From Coriaria nepalensis (Eukaryota > Streptophyta > Magnoliopsida > Cucurbitales > Coriariaceae), in contig CP114482.1 of assembly GCA_027186245.1 (NCBI GenBank), positions 4,035,001-4,099,000 of the forward strand: a stretch of 64,000 nucleotides of DNA. Reading direction: 5' to 3'. A program made the translations under genes and the position numbers. Shown in pieces: positions 25,101-36,689 of the stretch. Below the pieces are notes generated by a model. The model worked only from the letters and a program-made list of their open reading frames with translations, searched no databases and had not been told where the DNA came from. Position 1 is the first letter of the stretch. Each line of letters begins with the position of its first letter.

Positions 25101-28100
25101 GCATAGTAGGAAGGTCCGGGTTTCTTCTTCTTGAATATACCTGCACAAATCTCATAGTGTCACATTGTCTATTATTCTCCGTCATGGGTTCAGTAGGTGG
25201 TGAAGGTATGGTTTGTGTAGGGATGTCTGCGGAGTTGGTTGGCTTAATGGAATTTCGAGTGATGGGTGGTAAGTCGAGTAACCATCGATCTTTGTCCTTA
25301 TCTTCAAGTGGTACAGACTCCCCCTGAAGATAAGGTTGAGTGAAAGAGGATTGGTGCTCCTCAAAAGTGACATCAATGGAGACGAAGAGTTTTTTTGTTA
25401 ATGAATGGTAACATTTGTATCCCCTTTGGGTTGGTGAGTAGCCCAAAAAAACACATTTGATCGATCGAGGGTCTAGTTTCCCTCAATTCTCCTTATGGAT
25501 GTGAACAAATGCATTACAACCAACAATTCTTGGGGTGAGATTATTGGTAGTGCGCACGTCGGGATAATGTTGAGAGATAATTTCCATTGGTGTTTTAAAT
25601 CCCAGAACTTTGAATGGTAGACGATTAATTATGTAAGTTGCTGTAACTACCACCGCCTCTCCCCAATAGGTTTTTGGAACATTATGTTGGAAAAATAGGG
25701 CCCTTGTTGTAGCTAGTAGGTGACTATTCTTTCTTTCCGCCACTCCATTTTGTTGTGCGGTGTAAACACAAGAGGATTCATGGATAATCCTTTCTTTCTG
25801 AAAATATGAGGATAAATTATGATTGAAGTAATCTCTAGCGTTATCTGATCTAAATTGTTTTATCTCAACATCAAATCGATTTTTGATCATGGTGTGGAAG
25901 ATGGGAAGTATACTGCTCACATCCGATTTAGACTTAAGAAGGAAAATCCAAGAGAGTCGTGTGCAGTCATCAATAAATGAAACAAACCATCGTGAACCTG
26001 TTAGGTTTGGGACTGTAGATGGTCCCCATATATCACTATGGATCAAGGAAAATGGGGTTAGAGTTCTTTCATGTCTAATAGGAAATGGTACCTGTTTGTG
26101 TTTGGCTAACTCACATACATCATAATGGAAAAATTCATCACTGAATCCTTTAAATAAATTAGAAAACATATTTTTCAAAACTCCAAAAGATGGGTGACCA
26201 AGTCTAAGATGATGAAGCCAAATAATGTCGTTATTGGATGATGATAACAATGACATAGATAATTTCTTTGTGACAGTATTTGAAATGCAAGAATTTTCAA
26301 GATAGTAGAGCCTATCCCTTTCCCTAGCAAGTCCAATCATCTTCCCCGAATCCTGGTCCTGAAATATACAGCAAGAAGGATAGAAAACAACATTACATTT
26401 CATGTTATGTGTAAGTTTTTGAATGGAAATCAGGTTGGTGGATAATTTGGGGACATGAAGAACATTTCTTAGTGTAAGAGATGAATTAAGATGAATGTCA
26501 CCTACACCTGCTACAGTAGTAAGAGAACCATCTGCAATGATTATTTTTCTATTGCTAGGACAGGGAGAGTATAAGTTCGAAATATTAGAGAAGAGTGAGT
26601 CATGTGGTCTGTGGCTCCAGAGTCAATAATCCATAAATTCCCAATACCATTATTTGATACATTTAGTCCATGAGAAGTAGGAAACTTACCTGAGAGTGCA
26701 ATAGAACATGCACCACTAGGCTTCTCCAACTTTTCTAACAGCCCCCTTAGTTTCTCGATCTCTTCCTTTTTGAACTCATTGCGATCATGTGGCTGTTCTT
26801 GACTCATTTGACATGTGGTTAAATGTGATTGATTTTGATGTCTTTGCTGCCCTCCCCAGTTGCCCCACACTCTACTTGGAGGTTTACCGTTTAGCTTCCA
26901 ACATTTCTCTCTCGTGTATTTTTTGCAATAGGTGCACCATAGGCCATCCTTGCTGTCTTGTCCAGAAGACCTTGGTAAATTTGCCTTTCCTCCTTGAACT
27001 GAAGGTTGGCCTAGTCTTGTTACCATAGTTGATCCTTCTATGTTCTTAGGGTCAAGCATGATTCCCCGACGACTTTCCTCAGCCTTAATGATTGAAATAG
27101 TCTCCTTTAGAGATGGTACTTCCTCCTTACCAAGGATCTGCACCCTAACCTTGTCAAAACTCAGCATTAAGTCCTGCAAGAAAATCATAAACTCGATCTT
27201 TTTGAATAAATTGTTTTATAATTGCAGCATCCTCTAAACATTTAGTTTTAATGCACTGGTAGTGATCTAGTTCCTGCCACAAGCTCTCTAGGACGTTTAC
27301 ATGCTCAGCTGCCCTATTTGGTTCCTTGCGTCTTGACTTTGATCTCATACACCTATGCTGCATCGCGAGCTTTGGAGTATGTTTGATTAACGGCATCCCA
27401 AAATTCCTTGGCCGTTAACAGGGACATGCAGGTGTCACTGATATCAGGATGCATTGAACTCCATAGCCATGACATAATCACCAAATCAGCTTCATCCCAT
27501 GCTGGAAATCTCGGATCTCCCTCCTTCGGACCCATTCCTAGGAGATGGCTGAGTTTCCCTCTACCTTTTAAAGTAGGTCCGGATAAATTGAGACCATTTC
27601 AGATCGTTTTTCCCATTCAACCTATATGCTGGTTGAATTTGTTGCAGGTTGTTGGACTCATGGCGAGGGATAATCTCCTCACAGTCGTGGTTGAATTATC
27701 AGACATATTGAAAATTCAAGGTTAATATAGGGTTTGGCAATGAAGGCCAGAAGAATACCGCCTTATGGCTCCGATACCATGAAAAACGTAGGTTCTGTTT
27801 TTCTTACTTTTACTAGGTTACATCAGCTATATATAAGGTTACAGAGGATAAAAAATAGGAATAAAAAAGTCATATCTATACATGAATGGTAATCCTTTAT
27901 TCTAGCCTAACCATAAGCCCACTATTCTAGGAGAGACAATAGCTGTGAGTATCTTTCCTCTATTGACTATTTCCTAACAATTTACAATTTGGGACCAGAC
28001 TAGAATTTGGACTCAAATTGGAGTTCGAAGTAACATAAATGAAGCTTAAGTGGGATTTGAACATCCGTAAACTGAGTTTTTGTGCCCCTTAACATTAATT

Positions 28101-31100
28101 TATTTCTCTAGTTTTTTTCCTTTCAACAAGAAAGTTAGTTTCTTACGTCAGTTTTAGAAGAAAAAACATCAAGTAAATTCCACTTAAATTACCGTTGAAT
28201 TGATTTCTAAATTTCTAAATAGGAAAGTATTTACTTGTCTGAATCAAATGGAGTATAAAGTCTACACTGCATTATTTCTTCCCCTGTCTGATGGAGATTC
28301 TATGTGGATATGGCTACTGTTAATTCACTTTTGTCCTTTGTTTACACTCTTGTCTATTGTTTTGTGTGACAGGCCATACTGGAGATGCTACTTTCCAAAT
28401 ACTCAAGCCATAATCTATGTTATTGACTCAAGTGATGTTGATAGGTTGGTGATAGCAAAAGATGAGTTCCATGCGATTCTACAGGTATGTTTTGGATGAT
28501 CATTAACACGTAGAAGCTGGTAAAAATGTTAAATGTATACTAACTTCCATATGTGCCTACTAATTCACTAACCGACTATAATTAGATTTCGATATTTGTT
28601 AACAACATTGGTCATTTTATGTTTATTAATATACTTTCTTGTTATATTTTGGAATTAGATTTTTATCAATTTTTTTTTTTAAACTAAGGACATCAATTGT
28701 CATAATGGTCCTAGCTAGTAATTAATATCATTATAGAATTATTATTACTGTTAATTATTACACTCCTCTATGCTGGCTGGGATAAGTTTGTTCCTTTGGG
28801 GGATTCTGCCTACATTCCAGGCTTTCAGGTGCCCTATATTTGGACTGAAATATTCCGTTTCTCACCTGATTTGAGGGTGCAAAACAGCCCAATTAGTAAC
28901 AGAAATTGATGTTAACAATTTTATTGTGGATGTAGTAAATAAATGCTTTATGAATGTGTAGAATATATTTAAGATTCCAGCAAACAAATCAGTTTGATTT
29001 GGTTGCTGATTAGGTATTAATTAGTTGCTGATTTTTAGGGATTCTAATTGTTTTTATTTAGGTAAATATTATGTAGTTAGACTAGGGTTTCTCTCCTATA
29101 TAAAGAACCCTAAGATGTAAATCCAAAGCAGTGAATATAGTCCTTTTACCTCTAAAGTGTACATGGTATTAGAGCTTCATATTATCTAAACCCTAGCAAA
29201 TCAATCTCTCATGACAAAATACGGGATGGCTACAGAAAAACTGGGTTCTTCATTTGTTTCAAACCCATAAAACACCTCAATTCATGAAACCATGGTCGGT
29301 GGCAACCAAAGAAACTCGGAAAGCAATCAACTTTTCATTACAGGGCACAAATTGAATGAGAACAATTATGTTCAATGGTCTCATTCAGTAATGATGTACA
29401 TCTGCGGCAAAGGCAAGGATGAATATTTGTCTAGTGAGGTAACTAAACCAGAAAAAGATGATCCGAAGTTTAGTATGGAAGGCAGAAAACAACATGGTCA
29501 TGTCATGGCTCATAAACTCTACGATTAATGACATTGGAGAAAATTTTCTACTATATGAAACAGTAGAGGAGATCTGAGAGGCAGTTTAGGAGACTTACTC
29601 CAACAATGAGAACACCTCGGAATAGTTTGAGATAGGGAGCAATCTTCATGACTTAAGGCAAGGAGACTTGATTGTAACTCAATACTATAATGTCTTTACC
29701 CGCTACTAGCAATAACTTGACTTGTGCGAGATCCTTTCATGGAAGTGCACTGAAGACATTCAGGTGTATAAGCAAATTGTTGAGAGGAAGAGATTGTACA
29801 AGTTCCTAATTGGACCGAACCATATTTTCAATGAAGTGAGAGGGAGAATCCTAGGCTATAAACCTCTACCGAATGTAAAGAAGGCCTTTTCTAAAGTAAG
29901 GAGGAAAGCAAAAAAAAGATAATGATGAAATCGCACTCAGTCATTTAGAACCTAGAAGTTTCAGCTTTAGCTGTTAGAGGAGCTTAGTATCAACCAAGTG
30001 AGAGTCGACAAAGGAAGGAACGGCCATAGTGTGAGCATTGCTGAAAACTTGGACTTGTCAAAGACACGTGCTGGAAAATCCATGGAAAACCAGCTGAATG
30101 GAATCCATCACAACCTCCTTACAACAAAGAAGGCCGTGGAAACCATACCTGCATGGAAGAACCTACTACAACAGGTGAATCTAACTTGTTCGGTAGGGAA
30201 CAAATTGATCTTCTTAAGAAGTTGTTTAGTCAGCCAACTTCATCCTCACAACCCGCCTCCATTGTTGGAACCGGGTCCATAGCCCAAAAAGGTAAATTTG
30301 CTACTACTCTAAATACTACGAAAGAGAAGGACTGTGGAATCCAGAGCATCAAACCACATGACTGGTGATAAAACTCTATTTAGTAATTTTACTTCTTTCC
30401 ATGAAAATCTTACTGTCAGAATTACAGATGACTCAATTTCAAAGGCTGGCCATTTAGGATCACTCACAATATCAAAAGATCTTACTCTAAACTCAATTCT
30501 TTTAGTTCCAAATCTAGACTGCAACTTTTATCTATCAGTGAACTCACTCGAGATCATAATTGTGTTACTAAATTTCTCCTATACTTGTGCGAATTTTAGG
30601 ACTTGGATTCGGGAAAGACGATTGGCAATGCTAAGATGTACTCGGGGCTTTATCTACTTAAGGTGTCTGATCCTCTAGAGGACGGTTGCAAGTTGGATTG
30701 TTTAGTGTCCAGAAGAGAGGGTAATCGTCATAGTCAATGTCCTAAAGATAGTCTAGTAATGTTATGGCACTACCAATTAGGCCACCCAAACTTTATGCAT
30801 CTCCAGAAATTATTTTCATCATTATTCTCTAATAAAAGTCCATCTGTTTTTCAATGTGAAATCTGTCAACTCTCAAAATACACCCGAAATACCTTTCCCT
30901 ACAAAACATCCCAACCTTTTTCCATGGGGACCCTCTAGAGTAAAAAACAATACGGGTGCCCGTTGGTTCATCACCCTAATAGATGACCACACAAGACTGA
31001 CATGGGTGTTTCTCACGAAAGAAAAGTCAGAAGTGTGCCAAATTTTCAAAAATTTCAACTCTATGGTTCAAACACAGTTTCAAGCTAAGATACAAGTTTT

Positions 31101-34100
31101 CAGGTTTGATAATGCTTAAGAGTACTTTACATCATCTCTTAGCACATATCTACTGGAACAAGGAATTGTCCACCAAAGCTCATGTGTGGATAGACCTCAA
31201 CATAATGGGATCGTAGAAAGGAAAAACAGACACTTGCTAGATGTTGCAAGGTCACTCATGTTATCATCTCATGTCCCAAAGCACCATTAGGGTGATGCCA
31301 TTCTCACCGCAACCTACCTCATCAATAGAATGCCCTCTCAGATCCTTAAATTCTATACGCCATGTCAGACCCTCCTTATGTCCTATCCACATACACACCT
31401 CATATCCTCTATTCCTTTCAAGGTATTTGGCTGCTTGGTCTTTGTCCATGATCACAATCTGACTAGAAGCAAACTTGATCCTAGAGCAATCAAATGTATC
31501 TTCTTGGGATACTCATCTAATCAAAAAGGGTACAAGTGCTACTCTCCTAACACACAAAAATACTACAACTCAATAGATGTAACCTTCTTTGAACAACAAC
31601 ACTTTTATCCCAAACCTGACATTCAGAGGGAAAACCACTTTATACAAGAATATCATCTTTGGGACATAGAACAGGGACACCAAACTACCCACCATATCCT
31701 CCTAGTGAAGAAGAATCCATTCACATAGGCAGCCTAGACAGCTTCGTACAGAATCTTATTCCCAATCCCCATCCTACTCAAAATTCTCCTACACTCCTAA
31801 ACACTATTCAACACAACACTGATCTCATTACTTACTCAAGAAGGAAAAGAAGCCAAGTGGAAATAGAACCCCTAGTACATCATGAGTAGATCCATGAGTG
31901 AGACTCTGATCCAAGGCAAAATGAAGACTTTCAAAGTAACACTAAGGATAATTGCTAATGAAAGTTAATTGCTAATGCATCTGGCTGTCCACTCTTACCT
32001 TGCTTTTACAATTTTGGTTTTGTTGTTGGTAAATTTCTTAAATTGCAGAACAATTGCGTGATAAAGTTCAGTTAAAAATTTTAAGCATTTTGGCAGGAAG
32101 AAGAGTTGAAGGGTGCTGTTGTCCTTGTTTTTGCAAATAAGCAGGTTAGTCATATATAACCCAATTTGTTTGGGATAATAAATTGTCATCTTTTATTCTA
32201 TTGTATTTATAAGGCTTTTTAATTAACTTGAAGAGGATGCAATTGTAAGGGAGAAGTAGATAGGGAAAGTCAAATGAAAGGAACTCAATTTTTGTTTATT
32301 TTTTTATTTATTTATTCTGTGTATAGAATGAAAAGAAATGAAAAAGATGTCATTGTGGGTAAAGAATACAAAGGAAATTTGAAGTACTCCGACATTTTGT
32401 CCTTATTGTTATTGAATTTTTGACTAGTTCACTATTCCTTTAGGATTATATAAAGTTTGAAAATCCTATTGTGATAATTCAATCGTTAACAATAGATAAC
32501 TCTAAAAGTGAAACTTTATATCTACTATTGATATTCAGAACATAGAAAGCAAACATAAAAGTAAATGACCATTGTAAAACCTTTACATTTATATCTAGAA
32601 ATTTATAAAGAAATGTGATTTAAATTAAATAATCCAGAGTGTAAAATTTAAAATTTAAATTGCTAACTGTTGTTATTTTAGGATAATACAAGGGGTATAT
32701 ATCATATAATAATTTCACGCTTGAAAATTAAATAACTTTGATTAAAAATATTACGATTACTATTAATATTCAAAATAAAGAAATTCAAGAGCTACTATTT
32801 TATATTTGATTTATATATAAATGCGTCAGAAAAATGATTTTAATTAGTTCATAATATGATTTTTGGTTCAAATGTTTCTTGTATTCTATTTTTTTCCCAC
32901 TTTGATGATGATATATTGCTGTTCTGTGACAGGATCTTCCTGGTGCACTTGATGATGCTGCGATCACTGAAGCTTTAGAGTTGCACAAAATAAAAAACCG
33001 ACAATGGTCTATATTTAAAGCTTCTGCAATAAAAGGAGAAGGTCTCTTTGAGGGATTGGACTGGTAAGCAATATTTATATATGTGCGTAATTCTAGGCAT
33101 TCTCTTATTAGGAGTATCCTCTGATTTGAAACAACAAAAAGGATCTTAGTTGGTCACCTCTGCTTATGTCTGGGTTCCCTGTGCGATAGCTAAATAGAAT
33201 ATGATTACTTTTCTAGTTTTCTATGTTTCATATCTACTTGAAAACTAGATTCAGTTAGCGTGGAGTGCCCAATAGCTATAACAACAGGTATTAACTCTTG
33301 GGATTTCCTCTTATTTATCAAATTAAGTTCTCTGTCTTGGTTTTAACTTTTCAGTGTGGGCCTATAATGTGACATCAAATTAGATAGGAACCTGCATGAT
33401 TAGAAAGCTTATTTTAGAACAGTTTGTAGATTGGCTCCGTAATTTCAGATTGCATAATTTTCTTGCTAGAAACTCTTTCTCTTTTGTAAAGTCTTCTTAA
33501 CGGGTGGCATGGAAAACTTATCAGCAAGATTTCTGGAGTTTGGAAAAGGGTTTCTGCTGAGGGGGTTGTTCTTAATTAAGACTCAGAGAAGTCAGATTTG
33601 AATGCTCTTGGAAAGAGATTAGGGTTATTTTAGTATGATTTTTGGTGGCCCGAGTTAGATTCTGTGTGCACAAATTGGATTTTAGTCTCAAACTATTACC
33701 CAAATGAAGCCTGACCATTTGGGTGAATAGTAGAAATTGGAACTCGAGTAAATTGGAATTTATACAAGATCCACTGAGCCAGAAGTGTATTTTGGAGAGG
33801 TTATTAGGGGCTAAAAGTGGATTTCTTGGACTCTAACTGAATTTCTCAAACTGATGTTTGATACTATATCTCAATTCTCAAATGTTAGGCTTGTAACTAT
33901 CACTCATGTCAGATTGAATTGAGTTATATGATTTGTGGTGTGTTTGAACTGGGATGTTTAGACCCAAAGGGTTCCATGGGACTATGAACTTATATTTTCT
34001 GTTTAAATTTTCTAGGAATTTTACCTTACAAAATTCTGTACCAAAGCTCTTATTTTCTGGTCTCTTTGAGATTTACTTGTGCTTGTGGAAGTAATCACTT

Positions 34101-34151
34101 GAATTTGAATGCAGGTTAAGTAACACCCTCAAGTCAGGAGGTGGCTACTAA
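19167..34151 (+). CDS. ARL1: ARF-like small GTPase ARL1, 8 coding exons, 183 aa
   Basis: An ARL1-type GTPase. In the family it acts at the trans-Golgi, recruiting GRIP-domain golgins; the plant protein is also known as ARF3. Exons: 19167-19269, 19378-19416, 19533-19595, 20492-20510, 28373-28484, 32097-32144, 32933-33063, 34115-34151 (552 nt, frame continuous, all GT-AG). Visible features are Gly2 for N-myristoylation, P-loop GLDNAGKT at 24-31, switch I TIGFN, switch II WDLGGQ at 66-71, NKQD at 126-129, and the C-terminus [14 protein letters not shown]. Length and sequence fit ARL1 orthologues closely. Exon 4 is only 19 nt and encodes the GGQTSI part of switch II. Introns 4 (7862 nt) and 5 (3612 nt) are swollen by retroelements, so a 0.55-kb coding sequence spans 15 kb. 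No residue change suggests loss of function. Confidence 0.95.
21152..21345 (-). repeat. 3' LTR of the intron-4 copia element
   Basis: 194 bp, near-identical to 27780-27979. It differs by a 7-nt deletion at about 21266, a 1-nt indel and a few substitutions. The close match suggests a fairly recent insertion. Confidence 0.93.
22005..22259 (-). repeat. 3' LTR of the gag-only element
   Basis: 255 bp, partner of 23730-23997. It ends in a trinucleotide-rich (ATAATA/TACTAC) block whose copy number differs from the partner. Confidence 0.92.
22290..23702 (-). pseudogene. gypsy-type gag of the nested element, frameshifted
   Basis: The ATG at 23702 lies 12 nt inside the primer-binding site and opens an 81-residue coiled-coil-like segment ([17 protein letters not shown]...). 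After a stop, the retrotransposon-gag core continues in another frame ([17 protein letters not shown] near 23110) and again from 22904 ([20 protein letters not shown]). It ends with a CCHC knuckle [15 protein letters not shown] at about 22470 and an acidic tail (DDEDDDE). At least two frame breaks make it non-functional as it stands. The protein reads as capsid plus nucleocapsid only. Confidence 0.85.
23730..23997 (-). repeat. 5' LTR of the gag-only element
   Basis: 268 bp. It differs from the 3' LTR by about ten substitutions, an indel at the GAGAGGTAGACC/GATAGACC site and extra ATAATGACG-type units. Confidence 0.92.
27780..27979 (-). repeat. 5' LTR of the intron-4 copia element
   Basis: 200 bp. 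Its inner edge abuts the primer-binding site at 27767-27779. Confidence 0.93.
28957..31900 (+). mobile_element. truncated Ty1/copia remnant in ARL1 intron 5, sense orientation
   Basis: A putative 5' LTR (28957-29163, TGTAGAAT...GTGTACA) is followed directly by primer-binding sequence TGGTATTAGAGC at 29164. A gag start at 29292 contains [18 protein letters not shown] protease-region remnant [11 protein letters not shown] lies near 30336 (DSGA-type motif lost). GAG-pre-integrase ([14 protein letters not shown] near 30770) and integrase ([33 protein letters not shown]) follow to about 31890. Many stops and frameshifts are present. Reverse transcriptase, RNase H and the 3' LTR are absent, so the 3' half has been deleted. 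Confidence 0.85.
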
Positions 34152-34730
34152 AGCTCCTGCCGCTCCAGTTCCCGTTCCCATTCCAGGAGGAGATACAATA
34201 TTTTTATAAGTTGTGACTTGTGATAGAAGGCTTATATGATCATGGGAGCAATTAGTTTATTTTTCGCTAATTTTTTCTTTTTTCTTTTTCTTTTTTTCAA
34301 TTTTGTTCATTTAGGAAAAAATGACTATAAAAAAAAAATCGTTCAAGAGATATAAACCTTATTGCTCTCATCTACAACTAATTTACGGGCTACAGTATAT
34401 TAGTTTGTGCTGCTCCAATATGAATGATTCTATGTATTTTTATCTCTTTACATGAAATATCTTGGTGGGTTTATGTGGTTGATTTGAAACTTCTACTGAA
34501 ATTGGAAAATAGAGGTACAATAGATTATTTCTTATTAAAATGACAAATGCATAACTTTATTTTTAGAGTAACAACTTCATCTTTGCTTCATAGGTTAATT
34601 CCCCTCTGCCCTTTCCCCAAGCATCATCAGGCCTAAATCTGTGTCTAAACCACACCACAACAAATATAAGCCAAACTAAGTATTCTAACTTCCAAGCATA
34701 AGCAATTTCAAACTAGTGAAATGTAATTAA
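34152..34730. other. ARL1 3' UTR and spacer
   Basis: The 3' UTR of ARL1 probably ends within the first ~300 nt (T-rich, then A-rich at 34330). The rest separates it from an opposing pseudogene. No other feature was seen. Confidence 0.4.
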
Positions 34731-35578
34731 TTATGCAAATAACTTCACTAACTGGCCGATCATCATGACCGTTGCCTGAAGATTGGTTCCCGGAGTGATT
34801 TTAAACATTGAGCTGTCGACAACACGAGGTGATTTTACACCAATGACCCTGAAATGACCATCTATCACTTCTCCTACTGGACACCCGCCATGATAATGCC
34901 AAAAGGTAGTCTTTGTCTTCTGACAAAATTCTTCCATATGCATTGTCCGATTCGTAATTTTCCGGTAAAGACTGCCCTAAAAATTTGAAACCTCTCATCC
35001 CCTCCAAGTTACGTGACTTAAACCTTGCAAGACTTGGTTTTCAACAAATCACCAATCCTTCTCATCCCACTCACACAATGGTCAAGGTCATCCTGGTGTG
35101 CAAAATAGTTGAACCGGACAATTGGGTTTTTTTTGCTGATCAAGCCAGAGGGACCCATAAGATTTCACGTAGGAAAATTTTTCCTCGAAGCTGATAATTG
35201 AAAGGTTGACTTGGAGAAGGGTTTCCGGGAAGAAGGGCTATAGCTGGAGAGAAGGAAAATGGTAATGAATATGAAACGGTCTCGGTGAAAATGTTTTTTG
35301 GGTGTGATTGAAACAATTTGTAGTGTTGAGGTCTGAAGTTGAAATGGTACTAACATATGGAGGCCATTCCGGAGATTGTCGTAGAGAAATTGTCCTACGT
35401 GAGGTTCATCAAGGACGAGGTATTTTGAGTGATGAGAGTTGAGATTTTGGACCAATTCCACTTTGATAGTAGAAGTTGAGGAGTCCCAATTGCTCCGGCA
35501 CTTAAGATTATTTCTCCTTTGTTGCGTACTAGAGCTTTATGTGGATCTTTGTATATTACTCCAATTGCTGTTGGACCT
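34731..35578 (-). pseudogene. GMC oxidoreductase (mandelonitrile-lyase-like) C-terminal fragment
   Basis: On the minus strand, after a likely acceptor (TATCACAG at 35579-35586), blocks of a plant FAD-dependent GMC enzyme of the (R)-mandelonitrile lyase-like group appear in order but in changing frames: [26 protein letters not shown], then HVGQFLYDN in another frame, GMRGFKFLGQSLPE, and FWHYHGGCPVGEVIDG with the catalytic His, ending PGTNLQATVMMIGQ before a TAA. Several frameshifts and stops occur. The N-terminal FAD-binding part (GGGTAGC-type) is absent in the adjoining sequence, where a LINE fragment lies instead. It is a dead gene copy. Confidence 0.82.
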
Positions 35579-36119
35579 GTGATAAAAAGGAAAAAAAAAA
35601 TAAAAAATGGCCAGGTTCATAATTTAGGATACATACATGGGTAAATTATTTACAAATCTCTTGAAATTTTTTGATACTATAAGTTCTTAAAAAATTTTCT
35701 AAATTATAAATAAATATTTTGAGATTTTAAAATTATAAACATATCTCTTATATTTATCATAAATTATAAAATCCTTCAAATTTGATATAAATTACAAATA
35801 AATCTAATTATTAGCGATTAATATTAAATTTGATGATTAATTAATTTTTACCACTCAAAAGACTTGATATGAGACGTCTTTTTTCCATGATGTTATATAT
35901 ATATTTTTACCACTCAAGCACCATCAATGTTATATATATATATATTTTCACCAATTCGATGTTAACTTTGTTGTTCATACATGGGGGAAGATACCATTTA
36001 AGTCGTTTGTAGGTTTACATGGAATCAACAGGGGGAATATTCTCATAATCTGAGGAGCAATGTTTTCCTGCAAAGAAAGGTGAAAATCTTGAAATTGTCT
36101 TTAAAATAACACACGATCA
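35579..36119. other. spacer between the GMC pseudogene and the LINE fragment
   Basis: AT-rich with short AT repeats (35893-35908, 35931-35944). No further GMC exon was recognised. Confidence 0.4.
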
Positions 36120-36660
36120 AAAAAATTATTTCATTAATTAAAAAATCAGAAGAAATGATAACATCATCATATAATTTGGAATATCTAACTTTTCATATCA
36201 TCCTAAGAATAAATAAAGGATTAGGTTTTAGAATAGGATTAGTTGATAGATAGAGACCGTGTATCTAAATATCATTCCCAATGTTATTACGACCCCAATT
36301 CCATAACTTTTTTGCAAAAGGACAATAAATGAAAACATGAGATTCAGATTATACATTTTGAGAACATAAAGAGCAAATAAAAAGTGAGATTAACTCTTTT
36401 TTTTTTAAAAAAATATTATGATCAATAGGTTCTTACCTATTGATGAGTTTCAATAAGAAAATGGAAATTTTTTAAGGAATGAATTTGGACCAAGCAGCTT
36501 TGTAGTGAGGCAAAATTGGCCTCTTAACTCGAATAAAATTCCAACCTGAAAAGATGGAGAAAATACTTCCAGAATCAAGCTTCCATATTGGCTCATCTCG
36601 TTGAGGATATCATCGAGTTGCTCAACTGAACAAAACGAAAGGATTAAGTCCACATTCCAA
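36120..36660 (-). pseudogene. LINE reverse-transcriptase C-terminal (zf-RVT) fragment
   Basis: Reading the minus strand around 36500-36270, a broken frame gives HYKAAWSKFIP, then CSLC...ESHVFIYCPFAKKLWNWG. This is the zinc-binding segment that follows the reverse transcriptase in plant non-LTR retrotransposons. Stops interrupt it and no endonuclease or catalytic domain is present. It sits where the upstream exons of the GMC gene would be expected, so it may have contributed to that gene's loss. Confidence 0.65.
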
Positions 36661-36689
36661 TCATCATTACTAGTATTTGATCAATTTAG

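Larger units (their letters stand above)
21346..27725 (-). pseudogene. copia gag-pol polyprotein, broken
   Basis: On the minus strand: gag from about 27690 to 26650, including a Cys-rich segment ([12 protein letters not shown]); protease motif DSGATDHM at about 26600; GAG-pre-integrase HLRLGHP and integrase with DSD...AERKN blocks (26403-25483); reverse transcriptase from about 24834, with the YIDD box near 24300; RNase H (21957-21340) with a degenerate DENYASS in place of the usual DADWAGS. An in-frame stop follows GVDY near 24650, frameshifts occur, and the nested element splits the reverse transcriptase-RNase H junction after QKLVGK. The element cannot make a complete polyprotein. Confidence 0.9.
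21152..27979 (-). mobile_element. Ty1/copia LTR retrotransposon in ARL1 intron 4, antisense, with a nested element
   Basis: Bounded by LTRs 21152-21345 and 27780-27979, each TG...CA. The primer-binding site (TGGTATCGGAGCC on the minus strand, 27767-27779) adjoins the right LTR, and a polypurine tract (GAGGGGGAG) adjoins the left one. Domain order gag, protease, integrase, reverse transcriptase, RNase H identifies copia. Flanking 5-mers ATATA and ATTTA agree at 4 of 5, an aged target duplication. A second LTR element (22005-23997) splits the pol frame. Without it the element is about 4.8 kb, the usual copia size. Orientation is opposite to ARL1, so its own terminators do not face the gene. Confidence 0.93.
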
